From contig NZ_JASJOU010000020.1 in NCBI RefSeq assembly GCF_030068605.1, positions 119,174 to 183,173 on the forward strand: a DNA stretch of 64,000 nucleotides. The letters run 5' to 3'. This document shows, piece after piece, positions 18,607-27,924 of this stretch. Origin of the DNA: Xanthocytophaga agilis. Its GTDB lineage: Bacteria > Bacteroidota > Bacteroidia > Cytophagales > 172606-1. The notes under the pieces are model-generated. The model was not told the origin of the DNA, did no database searches, and saw only the letters and a program-made list of their open reading frames with translations. Position numbers and translations under genes: made by a program. Position 1 is the first letter of the stretch, and each line of letters begins with the position of its first letter.

Positions 18607-19632
18607 ATGAAACGGTTAATTTTTGTTACATTATTTTGGGGAGTGATGAGTACAGCAATGGCTTTTAATTCATTTCCTGAAGAGCGAAGGGATTCAATTA
18701 TTATCCTTTTAGGTAAGAAAACACGTATTGCTATTCAGACAACTGATAAAGCCGAACTACAGGCACTAAGAAATTATGACCTGAATGCATTGGTGAACAG
18801 GGTTATTGAGATTCAGGAAAAGACAGATACCAGAGCAGGAAAAGATACCAGCTTTGTAATGAATGGAGATACTGTATTGGTTCGGGATAATCAAGTGACT
18901 ATAAAAGACACCGAAAGAGGAGAGTCCACTTTTTCCATACGAATCGGAGGAAAAGATGGAGATGTAGGTAGTGGTGATTCTACTTCTAATTCTCAGCCTA
19001 GAGTATATAAACGCAAACGTACTAGTAGTGAATGGTATTTTGATCTGGGATTAGATAACTACCTGACAGGAGATGGCAAATTTCCAGAACAGAACCTTAA
19101 TTATACATTGAGGCCTTTAGGGTCACGATATGTAGCCATATCCCATATTTATAAAACACGTATTGGTGGTAGTCGCAGTCCTTTGTCGCTTACCTATGGA
19201 TTGGAAGCTAGTTTTTATAACTATATGTTTGACAGCAATACACGAATTGAAAAAGGGGTTACTGGTGTAGAATTTGTGGAAGTGCTGGACGGGTCGAATG
19301 TAAAAGATCTGAAAAAGTCAAAGCTGACTTCTATCTATGCAAGTATACCTGTAATGCCTGTATTACAATTCGGACACTCCAGCAGATCATTTCGTTTTGG
19401 GGTAGGAGGTTTTGTTGGATACAGGCTACATAGTTACTCTAAAATAAAAGATTCTGATGGCAAGAAAGATCACGAAACCAGCAACTTTTATCTGAATAAT
19501 GTCAGATATGGTGTGCAGGCATTGGTAGGTATCAGAGGAATTGATATTTTCTTCAAGTATGATCTGAATCCTTTATTTACAGAAGAGCATGGTCCTGATT
19601 TACGCTCCATTGCTTTTGGATTTAGATTCTAA
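18607..19632 (+). CDS. Outer-membrane beta-barrel protein (locus 1)
   Basis: 341 residues. A signal peptide MKRLIFVTLFWGVMSTAMA leads to a helical or periplasmic region of about 110 residues (QTTDKAELQALRNYDLNALV...). A barrel region from about residue 145 has alternating hydrophobic strands (SEWYFDLGLDNYLTG, SLTYGLEASFYNYMF, FRFGVGGFVGYRLHSY) and ends with the aromatic strand IAFGFRF, a Bam-type C-terminal signal. The ATG at 18571 is also in frame but would put 12 extra residues before a normal signal peptide. The gene completes a sigma, inner-membrane protein, barrel triplet and probably senses or responds at the outer membrane. Function unknown. Confidence 0.75.
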   Translation: MKRLIFVTLFWGVMSTAMAFNSFPEERRDSIIILLGKKTRIAIQTTDKAELQALRNYDLNALVNRVIEIQEKTDTRAGKDTSFVMNGDTVLVRDNQVTIKDTERGESTFSIRIGGKDGDVGSGDSTSNSQPRVYKRKRTSSEWYFDLGLDNYLTGDGKFPEQNLNYTLRPLGSRYVAISHIYKTRIGGSRSPLSLTYGLEASFYNYMFDSNTRIEKGVTGVEFVEVLDGSNVKDLKKSKLTSIYASIPVMPVLQFGHSSRSFRFGVGGFVGYRLHSYSKIKDSDGKKDHETSNFYLNNVRYGVQALVGIRGIDIFFKYDLNPLFTEEHGPDLRSIAFGFRF

Positions 19633-19653
19633 GAACATTCTGAATCTGTTATG

Positions 19654-19688
19654 AAATAAACCCCTGTCTACACAGGGGTTTATTTTTA
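19654..19688. terminator. Bidirectional terminator between barrel gene and T9SS cargo gene
   Basis: A 14-bp perfect stem (AAATAAACCCCTGT, 19654-19667, with its complement at 19672-19685) and a 4-base loop, between two convergent genes. It has T and A runs on both sides. Confidence 0.9.
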
Positions 19689-19699
19689 CACTATACAAC

Positions 19700-21586
19700 T
19701 TAATTCTGAGGGCCACGTAAGACATGTAGCCAGCCTTTCTGCGGTGGAAAACAATTTTCGGCACTACTCACATAATAATAATAAAGTCCATCTGGTAAAT
19801 TATCCGCAGCCCAATCATTTTGGTAATGAGAGCTTATATACACTTCTTGTCCCCAACGATTGCAAATGATAAGTTTGAGTGTACTACGAGTACCTATAAT
19901 TTTGAACGTCTCATTTTTATGATTTACATCTTTATCTGGTGTAATCAGATTGGAGATTTTTAACTTACCTGTATCAAGTTCTATAACCATTTCATCAGAT
20001 TCTGCTACACAATCATCTGATGATACAATTACTTTGTAAGAACCACTTTGAGTAGCAACCAGAGAGGATTGGGTTTGATTATTGAGTAATTGGCCATCTA
20101 GATACCATTTATACAAATCCATATTGGCTGGAGCTGTAAGTGTGACTGAGGTAAGGCTGCAAGCTGAAGGGGGTGTCGTTACAGAAATTTCTGAGGTGAC
20201 ATCTTTCACCTTGATAGTAACAGACGATGAATCTTCACATCCATATTGGTTCAGCGCATAAACAGTATATGTTGTTTGTGATTCAGGACTTACAACTACA
20301 GATGAAGAGTTTCCTGTTATTCCTGAAGACCATCGATACGTGCTGGTATTACCTGTGACAGTAAGTGTAACACTTTCTCCCTTACAGATTGATGTTTTGC
20401 TGGCTGCGAGACTTACAGGAACAAAAATTTCGGATTGAATATGATCAGATACGCCTGTTGATAATACCGTATTGACATCAATTGTGCTAAAAGTTGGAGT
20501 TGTTGAATTAGGATTATCAATTACTGTAATCTGACAACCCTTTACATGTGGAATGTACAGTTTTCCATCTCTTCCCAGTTCTATTTGTCCTAATCCTTCT
20601 ACCTCACTTTGGCTAAGGGAACATGTTTGGTAAGGAATAAGCCAGGAATGTATTTGTTGAGTAACAAAATCATACTGAAACAAATTGTTTGAAGCAATAT
20701 CTCCAAAGATATCCCTGTTATTCCAGTCTGTAAAGTAGGCTTTGGTTGCATCCGGCGAAAACTCAACGCCATACATACCATCATTGGACTTATTTACCCC
20801 AGAAATGAATGATAGGAGTTTGCCATTTGAAAGAGAACCTGTTGTTGGATTAAAGTCAGCAATATATGCTCTGTTTTTCGATGAAATGGAGTAACCAATT
20901 TTTCCGTTGTGATAGTCTAATTCTCCACGTCCTTCATAATTAGCCTCTGTATTGTTGTTAGTAATCGTAAGAGATTGCACCAAAGTACCTGTTCCAATAC
21001 CCGCAATACCAATCCTAAACCGTTTAAAGCCTATACTACATTGATAGGCAATAAGCCAGTATTCATTACTACATGGGATTTTTATGACCTCAAGCCCTTC
21101 TGCATAGGTATTGGCTACATCAATGGGATTATTTTGAGTAGTTACATCTCCTAATCCATTGCGTTGCTTCATATCTACAATCGCATACAATAAGGTTGAA
21201 CACAATTTTTTGTTATAGAAAATATAAAATTGATCAGTGGTATTGGGTACAGGGCAGATTACAATCTCAGTTGAAGATGGATCTGCTAAAATACTTGCAG
21301 ATCCAGGCATAAGTGTACCAGTTTTGTCATATACTCCATTGGAATTTACCCAAATAATTACGTTACCTTCCGTATCCTCCACATGAGCAATACCTTCTGC
21401 AATTTCAGGTTCGGTTGTACTTTTACTAATACCTGCAATACCTGTATATGTTGGGGTGGGAGGAAGGTTTGCAAAATTAAGCCGGAGAATATTTTGAGTA
21501 CTGTTAAAATAAAGATTCTGGATCTTTACCTGTGAAAATGTGGTGAATGAAGATAAAAGGATAAGTATAGTAAAGGTAAGACGCAT
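19700..21586 (-). CDS. Secreted protein with T9SS type B (CHU_C-like) sorting domain
   Basis: 628 residues. A signal peptide (ending SFTTFS) is followed by a beta-propeller-like region to about 390 with WDY-like repeats and Asn/Asp-rich turns. Two Ig/PKD-like domains follow (about 393-460, CKGESVTLTVTGNTSTYRWS; about 465-540, SACSLTSVTLTAPANMDLYK). The C-terminal sorting domain (about 545-628) has ISNLITPDKDVNHKNETFKI and NRWGQEVYISSHYQNDW. That domain directs export by the type IX secretion system and surface attachment or release. No T9SS machinery genes are in the window. It stands alone after a bidirectional terminator. Its ligand or substrate cannot be told from sequence. Confidence 0.88.
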   Translation of the reverse strand: MRLTFTILILLSSFTTFSQVKIQNLYFNSTQNILRLNFANLPPTPTYTGIAGISKSTTEPEIAEGIAHVEDTEGNVIIWVNSNGVYDKTGTLMPGSASILADPSSTEIVICPVPNTTDQFYIFYNKKLCSTLLYAIVDMKQRNGLGDVTTQNNPIDVANTYAEGLEVIKIPCSNEYWLIAYQCSIGFKRFRIGIAGIGTGTLVQSLTITNNNTEANYEGRGELDYHNGKIGYSISSKNRAYIADFNPTTGSLSNGKLLSFISGVNKSNDGMYGVEFSPDATKAYFTDWNNRDIFGDIASNNLFQYDFVTQQIHSWLIPYQTCSLSQSEVEGLGQIELGRDGKLYIPHVKGCQITVIDNPNSTTPTFSTIDVNTVLSTGVSDHIQSEIFVPVSLAASKTSICKGESVTLTVTGNTSTYRWSSGITGNSSSVVVSPESQTTYTVYALNQYGCEDSSSVTIKVKDVTSEISVTTPPSACSLTSVTLTAPANMDLYKWYLDGQLLNNQTQSSLVATQSGSYKVIVSSDDCVAESDEMVIELDTGKLKISNLITPDKDVNHKNETFKIIGTRSTLKLIICNRWGQEVYISSHYQNDWAADNLPDGLYYYYVSSAENCFPPQKGWLHVLRGPQN

Positions 21587-22110
21587 AAATAGTTGCTTTG
21601 TGCGGACGTAGTTATATTTTTTATTTATAAAGGTTAAACGATAGGATTGGTTGTCTGTGAAGTAAAGTAAAGGGATATAGGTACTGTTAATATCCCTTAC
21701 AGCATATATGTGAATCAGAAAGCTGTATGAAGATAAAGCCTAATGATAGGATAAATTGATTGAATATTTTCTACAGATTCCATTTCCGGTCAGAGTGTAA
21801 ATAGAAATAATAAAGTTATTGTTAAATGAATGAGGCTAGTAATTACAGCATAAAGTTACATAAATAGCTAATTAAAGTATTAATTTTAATAAGTGTATTT
21901 GTATAAAACTTGAAATTCATAGAGAACTGGCATCGTTTTGAGTGTATGATTTGTAGGTAGGTTTGCTTAGTATATATTTTGACTTTCCATGAAACAGAGC
22001 ATTTTAAATTTTAAGTATATAAAAGAGAATCTCTTATGTTCCTAAAAGTTTTGTCTTGCATCCCCAGAATCCAATACTATCTTTGCTTATCAATAAATCG
22101 GTAGTTTTGT
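21587..22110. other. Divergent intergenic region upstream of accC
   Basis: 524 bp of AT-rich sequence between divergent genes. It contains a hairpin AAGGGATAT/ATATCCCTT (21670-21678 and 21690-21698) about 85 bp upstream of the T9SS cargo gene, and a promoter candidate for accC near 22055-22085. No gene or RNA recognised. Confidence 0.45.
22055..22085 (+). promoter_or_regulatory. Candidate Bacteroidota-type promoter of accC
   Basis: A -7 element TATCTTTG at 22078-22085 matches TAnnTTTG. A CTTG at 22055-22058 sits 19 bases upstream (weak -33); a TTTTG also occurs at 22049-22053. The predicted transcript start lies about 20 bp before the ATG. Confidence 0.5.
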
Positions 22111-23604
22111 ATGTCTATTCAGAAAATTCTTATTGCCAATCGGGGGGAAATTGCCTTACGGATTATTCGTTCTGCAAAGGAAATGGGTATTGCTACTGTC
22201 GCCATTTATTCGGAGGCTGACCGTAAGGCCTTGCATGTTCGGGCAGCTGATGAAGCCTATTGTGTAGGACCACCTCCTTCGGCTCAGTCTTACCTGCAGA
22301 TGGAAAAGATTATTGAAGTAGCCAAACAAAGTGGAGCAGATGCCATCCATCCTGGATATGGCTTTCTATCTGAGAACGCAAAGTTTGCACAGTTGGTTGA
22401 AGACAATGGGTTGATTTTTATTGGACCCTCACCAGAGTCTATTGAAGTGATGGGAAGTAAACTGGCTGCGAAGAATGCTGTCGCAAAATATGACATACCT
22501 ATGGTGCCAGGCATTCCGTCTGCTGTAAGTGAGGTCAAAATTGCTATAGAGCAAGCTGCAAGAATTGGTTATCCTGTATTGATTAAAGCTAGTGCCGGAG
22601 GAGGGGGGAAAGGAATGAGATTGGTTGAAGAAGAATCTCAACTGGAAGAACAGATGCAGCGAGCTATTTCTGAAGCAACTGCCGCTTTTGGTGATGGATC
22701 GGTCTTTATTGAGAAATACATAACTTCTCCCAAGCATATTGAAATTCAGGTATTGGGTGACAAACATGGGAATATCGTTCACCTGTTTGAACGGGAATGT
22801 TCCATACAACGTCGCCATCAAAAAGTAATCGAAGAAGCTCCATCTGCTGTATTAACCGCTGAAGTACGCGAAAAAATGGGACAGGCTGCTGTATTTGCAG
22901 CAAAGGCCTGTAATTACTATGGAGCAGGTACTGTTGAATTTGTAGTAGACAAAGACCTGAATTTCTATTTTCTGGAAATGAATACCCGTCTTCAGGTGGA
23001 GCATCCTGTTTCTGAGCAGATCACAGGCGTGGATCTGGTAAAAGAACAGATTAAAGTAGCTGCAGGTGAAAAACTATCTTTTACTCAAGAAGACCTTCAC
23101 ATTCATGGTCATGCAGTGGAAGTGCGTGTATATGCAGAAGACCCTAAGAATAACTTTCTCCCGGACATTGGTCAGTTAGTAACCTATGTTCGTCCTCAGG
23201 GAGCAGGGGTACGAGTAGATGACGGATTTGAACAGGGAATGAGTATTCCTATTTACTATGATCCTATGATTGCAAAGCTTATTACTTTCGGAAAAGATCG
23301 TACTGAAGCTATTGACCGAATGAAGCGGGCTATTGATGAATATCAGATTACGGGAATAGAAACCACACTGGGATTCTGCAGATTTGTTTTGGAACATCCT
23401 GCTTTTCTGGATGGCAGTTTTGATACAAACTTTGTGAATAAATACTTTACACCGGATTTGTTACAAACAGATGCTAATGAAGAAGAAGCTGAAATAGCTG
23501 CATTGCTGGTTAGCCAATTGCTCCAAACGCAGAATACCCGCAAAAGCACTATACAGCAGACAACTACTAATTCTCAAAAAAGTAAATGGAAAACACAACG
23601 ATAA
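22111..23604 (+). CDS. accC: Biotin carboxylase subunit (acetyl/acyl-CoA carboxylase)
   Basis: 497 residues. Biotin-dependent ATP-grasp carboxylase: N-terminal IQKILIANRGEIALRIIRSA, the Gly-rich ATP loop ASAGGGGKGMRLV (about 163-175), the catalytic-site set EVRVYAEDP and FLEMNTRLQVEHPVSEQITG (about 290-310), then the C-terminal barrel. The enzyme carboxylates biotin on a carrier protein with ATP and bicarbonate, the first step of malonyl-CoA formation or of an acyl-CoA carboxylase. It is slightly longer than the E. coli enzyme because of a polar tail (about 475-497). No biotin carrier (accB) or carboxyltransferase gene is next to it, so whether it serves fatty-acid synthesis or propionyl-CoA carboxylation is open. 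Confidence 0.95.
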   Translation: MSIQKILIANRGEIALRIIRSAKEMGIATVAIYSEADRKALHVRAADEAYCVGPPPSAQSYLQMEKIIEVAKQSGADAIHPGYGFLSENAKFAQLVEDNGLIFIGPSPESIEVMGSKLAAKNAVAKYDIPMVPGIPSAVSEVKIAIEQAARIGYPVLIKASAGGGGKGMRLVEEESQLEEQMQRAISEATAAFGDGSVFIEKYITSPKHIEIQVLGDKHGNIVHLFERECSIQRRHQKVIEEAPSAVLTAEVREKMGQAAVFAAKACNYYGAGTVEFVVDKDLNFYFLEMNTRLQVEHPVSEQITGVDLVKEQIKVAAGEKLSFTQEDLHIHGHAVEVRVYAEDPKNNFLPDIGQLVTYVRPQGAGVRVDDGFEQGMSIPIYYDPMIAKLITFGKDRTEAIDRMKRAIDEYQITGIETTLGFCRFVLEHPAFLDGSFDTNFVNKYFTPDLLQTDANEEEAEIAALLVSQLLQTQNTRKSTIQQTTTNSQKSKWKTQR

Positions 23605-23799
23605 CAAGTATCTATGTTTTCTACTAAGTAAAGATTAATGCTAAATTATTTTGTTGAAAGTACATCATTTGTAGATATATTTTATTTAAAAGTGAATATT
23701 TCGTCAAATCTTCTTTTTGCAAAACAAGAGAATGTTGTACCTTTCAGCTCTTAATCTATATTTCCATCCCTTCTACTGTTTATTTCACAATTGTACTGT

Positions 23800-25680
23800 A
23801 TGATGAAGTTTTCATTCGTAAACATTCGTCAGACATGTTTGTTCGGGTGTGCCCTATTGCTTTCAGGAGCATTACTGGCTCAGAACAAGGATGTTCCGAT
23901 GAAACAGCTTTCGCTAGAAGATTTAAGCAATTTTAAACCCACAGGAAGCAACTGGCAGATAGCTGGTGATGCTAATGCTGATCTGAATCAGGAGAATGCA
24001 TTAAAAACCGGCAAAGGCAAAGGTGTGTTGGTAAACCTGCCAGATAAGAAAAATACCTCTAATCTTACATTTGGTTTTGACCATGCAGATATTGACCTGA
24101 CGCTGGATTTTATGATGGCTAAAGGGTCTAATTCCGGTATCTACCTGCAAGGACGTTATGAACTACAACTCCTGGATAGTTGGGGTAAAAAGAATCCTTC
24201 GTATGGTGATTGTGGAGGGATTTATCAACGCTGGGATGACAGCAAACCTGAAGGACAAAAAGGCTATCAGGGAATTCCTCCACGTACCAATGCCTGCTTA
24301 GCTCCTGGTTTGTGGCAGCATTTGGAAGTTGCTTTTCAGGCACCTCGTTATGACGCATCAGGAAATAAACTGGCAAATGCAAAGTTCCTGAGAGTTGTAT
24401 TGAATGGAATTGTCATTCATGAGAACGTGGAGGTAACAGGCCCTACTCGTGGTGCTGTTTTTCCAGACGAGAAAACACCAGGTCCAATTCTGATCCAGGG
24501 AGATCATGGTCCGGTAGCGTTTCGTAATATTTATTACAAAACGTATGGTATGAGTATCCCAACTTTGTCAGATTTGCAATACAGTTATGGCAAAGGACCT
24601 TTCTCCAGTGATACTTTAAAAGCAGATACCAAGTTTAAGGTGGTACAAAGCGGCAAAACACAGGATCTAACTATCGAAAATGTGCCTGCTGCCAATGATT
24701 ATATAATCAGACACACTGGTAAGCTCAATGTAAAATCTGCCGGAAAATATACGTTCTATACTCAAATCAATGGTTTTAACCTTTTGAAGATAGATGGGAA
24801 GATCCTGGCTCCGTTAGCTATGACTGGTACCTGGAACGAACGCTCTGCCACAACAGACCTATCGGCTGGAGATCATACTTTTGAGGTATTGGTAGCTAAA
24901 AGAGATTCCTGGATGAAACCAGCGTTAGGTGTTTTTATTGAGGGTGCAGATGTTCGCAGAATGCCTTTGAATACATTAAGCTCATTGCCACTGGATGCTC
25001 CTGTAAATCCTATTCTGATCAATGTGGAAGGAGAGCCTAAAATAGTTCGTTGTTTTATTGATTTTGAAAAAGGTACTAAGTCTAAGAGAATTACACATGC
25101 TGTATCTGTAGGTAGCCTGGAAGGTGCTAACTTTACAGTAGACCTGAATAATGGTGCACTGGTACAGTGCTGGAGAGGTGATTTCCTGAATGCAACGCCT
25201 ATGTGGCATGACCGGGGTGACGGACATTCCGATCCAATGGGTAGCACGTTGAAAATTAATGATGTACCTAATTTCTCTGTATTACCTACCAATACTACTG
25301 CATGGCCAGATTCATTAACTCCGGAAGCCAACTATCGTGGGCATGGTTATGAATTGGATGCAACAGGCCTTCCAACTTTCAAATATAGTATCTATGGAAC
25401 TGAGGTAGAAGATATGACTCGTCCGGAAGATGGCGGTAAGCGTCTGACTCGTACACTGAAAGTATCAGGATCTGCAACTAATCTCTACTGCCGTATTGCA
25501 GAAGGAAAAGATATTGTTGCTCAACCTGATGGTAGTTATCTGATAGATGATAAATCTTATTTCATAAAGCTTGCTAATGCTGCTGGTGTAAAGCCTGTAG
25601 TACGTACAGTAAATAATCGTCAGGAATTACTTATGCCAGTAACAACTGGTAATCAGATCAGTTACTCTATTATTTGGTAA
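23800..25680 (+). CDS. DUF1080 (3-keto-disaccharide hydrolase) and PA14-like exported protein
   Basis: 626 residues: signal peptide (ending GALLAQ), then a concanavalin-like DUF1080/3-keto-disaccharide hydrolase domain (about 35-255). Signatures are GSNSGIYLQGRYELQLLDSW, a GGIYQRW turn and GPILIQGDHGPVAFRNIYYK. A PA14-like beta domain follows (about 310-400, SAGKYTFYTQINGFNLLKID), and a C-terminal beta region resembles parts of cytochrome/propeller proteins. ATG at 23800 chosen over the in-frame TTG at 23791. The next gene, 83 bp downstream, encodes a propeller-cytochrome protein; such pairs are usual in periplasmic sugar oxidation and keto-sugar breakdown. Exact substrate unknown. Confidence 0.85.
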   Translation: MMKFSFVNIRQTCLFGCALLLSGALLAQNKDVPMKQLSLEDLSNFKPTGSNWQIAGDANADLNQENALKTGKGKGVLVNLPDKKNTSNLTFGFDHADIDLTLDFMMAKGSNSGIYLQGRYELQLLDSWGKKNPSYGDCGGIYQRWDDSKPEGQKGYQGIPPRTNACLAPGLWQHLEVAFQAPRYDASGNKLANAKFLRVVLNGIVIHENVEVTGPTRGAVFPDEKTPGPILIQGDHGPVAFRNIYYKTYGMSIPTLSDLQYSYGKGPFSSDTLKADTKFKVVQSGKTQDLTIENVPAANDYIIRHTGKLNVKSAGKYTFYTQINGFNLLKIDGKILAPLAMTGTWNERSATTDLSAGDHTFEVLVAKRDSWMKPALGVFIEGADVRRMPLNTLSSLPLDAPVNPILINVEGEPKIVRCFIDFEKGTKSKRITHAVSVGSLEGANFTVDLNNGALVQCWRGDFLNATPMWHDRGDGHSDPMGSTLKINDVPNFSVLPTNTTAWPDSLTPEANYRGHGYELDATGLPTFKYSIYGTEVEDMTRPEDGGKRLTRTLKVSGSATNLYCRIAEGKDIVAQPDGSYLIDDKSYFIKLANAAGVKPVVRTVNNRQELLMPVTTGNQISYSIIW

Positions 25681-25701
25681 CAGACATTCTTTGTATTTTT
25701 G
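25673..25701 (+). promoter_or_regulatory. Candidate internal promoter before propeller-cytochrome gene
   Basis: TTTG at 25673-25676 and TATTTTTG at 25694-25701 (17-base spacing) fit the Bacteroidota TTTG/TAnnTTTG pattern. They overlap the end of the DUF1080 gene, about 60 bp before the next start. Confidence 0.4.
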
Positions 25702-25763
25702 TATACAATTATGTCCGTTTCAAAATACCTGTTTAAAAGATTAAAAGCTTTGTCAAAATATAT

Positions 25764-27770
25764 ATGAAGACATTTCTAAAACATATTATTGGGTGGTCTG
25801 CAGCTGTGTTGCTACCATTGAGTATGCAGGCTCAGGAATCGCCTAAGGAAGAAGATTTTTATAAAATTGCTACCATTCCGGTTCCGGAAGGAATTGTTAT
25901 GGAAGTAGGTGGAGTTACTACCTTGCCTAATGGTGATATTGCTGTATCTACCCGCCGGGGTGATGTATGGGTGATCAAGAATCCATACATGAGCAATGGG
26001 GCGTATCCTTCCTTTACAAAGTTTGCCAGTGGATTGCATGAAATTCTGGGGCTGGTATACAAAGATGGATCTTTATACTGTGCACAACGTGGTGAACTTA
26101 CCAAACTGACAGACAAGAATGGCGATGGCAAAGCAGATAGCTATGAAACTGTCTATGCATGGCCTTTGTCCGGACACTATCACGAATATAGTTTCGGTCC
26201 TAAAATAGCTCCTGACGGATCTTTCTTTGTAACGGGCAACGTAGCCTTTGGAGATGAAGAATGGTGGCGTGGGGAAAGTCGTGTACCCTGGAGAGGTTGG
26301 ACCATGCGTATTACACCTGATGGTAAAATGGAACCTTGGGCTACAGGAATGCGCTCTCCTTGCGGTATAGGTATTATAGATGGTGAATTTTTCTATGATG
26401 ATAACCAGGGTGACTGGATGGGATCTGGTGGTATCTGGCATGTGGCGAAAGGTGATTTTACAGGCCACCCCGCAGGTTTGCGCTGGGCTAAACAAACCCA
26501 AGTGAATGAACTAACAGACAAGCCTGTAAAAGTTACAACTGAGCAATTGTATGCCAAAGTAGATCCACGTTTTGTTCGTCAGAATGGACGTGCTGTGAAG
26601 CCTGAAAACAATCGTGAAGGAAAAGAGGCTCCATTATTCACATACAAAAAAGATTTTCCTCAATTAAAGACACCTGCCGTTTGGTTGCCTCACGGGGTCT
26701 TAGGTATTTCTAACTCTGAGATCATCACAGATGAAACTGTAGGTAAGTTTGGTCCTTTTGCTGGTCAGGTATTTGTAGGTGATCAGGGTCAAAGTAAAAT
26801 CATGCGGGTATTCCTTGAGAAAGTAAACGGAGAATATCAGGGTGCTGCTTTTGATTTTCGCAGTGGTTTCCAGTCAGGTGTACTTCGTATGTCCTGGGGT
26901 AAAGACGGATCATTGTTTGTAGGTGAGACAAATCGTGGATGGGGATCTGCCGGAGATGCTAATCAAGGTCTGCAACGCTTAATCTGGAACGGAAAAATGC
27001 CTTTTGAAATGAAAGCTGTACGTGCTATGCCTGACGGATTTGAAGTGGAATTTACAATGCCTGTAGACAAAGCTTCTGCTGAAGACATCGCTTCCTATCA
27101 GGTAAAAAGCTTTACATATAAATACTATCCTGTATATGGTAGTCCAACCATCAATGAAGAGCGTTGTACAGTGAAGGGAGTAAAAGTAAGTGAAGATGGA
27201 ATGAAAGTTCGTGTAGTAGTAGATAATCTGCGTGAGTATTATGTGCATGAATTGTTATTAGAAGGTGTGAGAACTCGTGAAAATTCATGGTCTTTGGTAC
27301 ACCCTACTGCTTATTACACACTTAATGCCATCCCTGCTGGTGAGAAATTGAATATGGCAGAAGTAAGTAAGAAAAATTCGGCTGCCGCCGCAACTACTCC
27401 TGCTACTTCTAAAACTCCTGCCAAATCAACAAAAACAGGAACGCAACCTGCTACCAAGAAGGAAGTAAAACCTGCAACTGCGGCAGTGCCTACTACAGAA
27501 GAGATTATGCCCTTATTACGTAAACATACGTGTCTGGCATGTCACTCTGCTGAAAAGAAAGTGGTAGGTCCATCCTATGCAGATGTGGCAAAGCGTAAGT
27601 ATTCCAATGAAAAGATTGTGGACTTGATCTATAATCCAAAACCTGAGAACTGGCCTGGATATGCTACTCCAATGGCACCAATGCCACAGGTACCTAAGGC
27701 TGATGCATTGAAAATTGCAGCTTGGATCAATTCATTGGGAAAGACAAATAGTGATAAGCCAAATCCTTAA
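25764..27770 (+). CDS. Beta-propeller (sorbosone dehydrogenase-like) fused to cytochrome c
   Basis: 668 residues: signal peptide (ending SMQAQ), then a six-blade-like propeller (about 30-430) of the glucose/sorbosone dehydrogenase or PVC-type family with GGVTTLPNGDIAVSTRRGDV, an EF-like DKNGDGKAD and GQVFVGDQGQSKIMRVF. An Ala/Thr/Lys/Pro linker (about 545-590) leads to a C-terminal class I cytochrome c (about 592-662) with haem motif CLACH and axial Met candidates in TPMAPMPQV. It is exported and probably passes electrons from an oxidised carbohydrate or other substrate to a cytochrome chain. The quinone cofactor is not provable here. It is paired with the DUF1080 gene upstream and followed by a clear terminator. 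Confidence 0.88.
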   Translation: MKTFLKHIIGWSAAVLLPLSMQAQESPKEEDFYKIATIPVPEGIVMEVGGVTTLPNGDIAVSTRRGDVWVIKNPYMSNGAYPSFTKFASGLHEILGLVYKDGSLYCAQRGELTKLTDKNGDGKADSYETVYAWPLSGHYHEYSFGPKIAPDGSFFVTGNVAFGDEEWWRGESRVPWRGWTMRITPDGKMEPWATGMRSPCGIGIIDGEFFYDDNQGDWMGSGGIWHVAKGDFTGHPAGLRWAKQTQVNELTDKPVKVTTEQLYAKVDPRFVRQNGRAVKPENNREGKEAPLFTYKKDFPQLKTPAVWLPHGVLGISNSEIITDETVGKFGPFAGQVFVGDQGQSKIMRVFLEKVNGEYQGAAFDFRSGFQSGVLRMSWGKDGSLFVGETNRGWGSAGDANQGLQRLIWNGKMPFEMKAVRAMPDGFEVEFTMPVDKASAEDIASYQVKSFTYKYYPVYGSPTINEERCTVKGVKVSEDGMKVRVVVDNLREYYVHELLLEGVRTRENSWSLVHPTAYYTLNAIPAGEKLNMAEVSKKNSAAAATTPATSKTPAKSTKTGTQPATKKEVKPATAAVPTTEEIMPLLRKHTCLACHSAEKKVVGPSYADVAKRKYSNEKIVDLIYNPKPENWPGYATPMAPMPQVPKADALKIAAWINSLGKTNSDKPNP

Positions 27771-27793
27771 TAAATAGATTTATATAAAGTAAG

Positions 27794-27821
27794 ACCCTGT
27801 AGTACACTACAGGGTTTTTTT
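27794..27821 (+). terminator. Rho-independent terminator after propeller-cytochrome gene
   Basis: Stem ACCCTGTAG (27794-27802) with CTACAGGGT (27807-27815), 4-base loop TACA, then a run of T. Confidence 0.9.
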
Positions 27822-27924
27822 GTGGCTAACTAAGTAACTGTATCCTATTCTTAAAGGAATATAAAACAATTAATCAGATAGGAAGTTAAAAAGACAGTTC
27901 ATTTATCCGTAAAGTTTGTCCAAT

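Noticed and set aside
22429..22821. 130-codon frame on the - strand inside accC
   Set aside because: It is the antisense shadow of a strongly conserved enzyme and has no support of its own.
24873..25331. 152-codon antisense frame in the DUF1080 gene
   Set aside because: Antisense to a real gene; the residue pattern is not protein-like.
26073..26501. 142-codon antisense frame in the propeller-cytochrome gene
   Set aside because: Shadow of the coding strand; no membrane or domain signature beyond chance.
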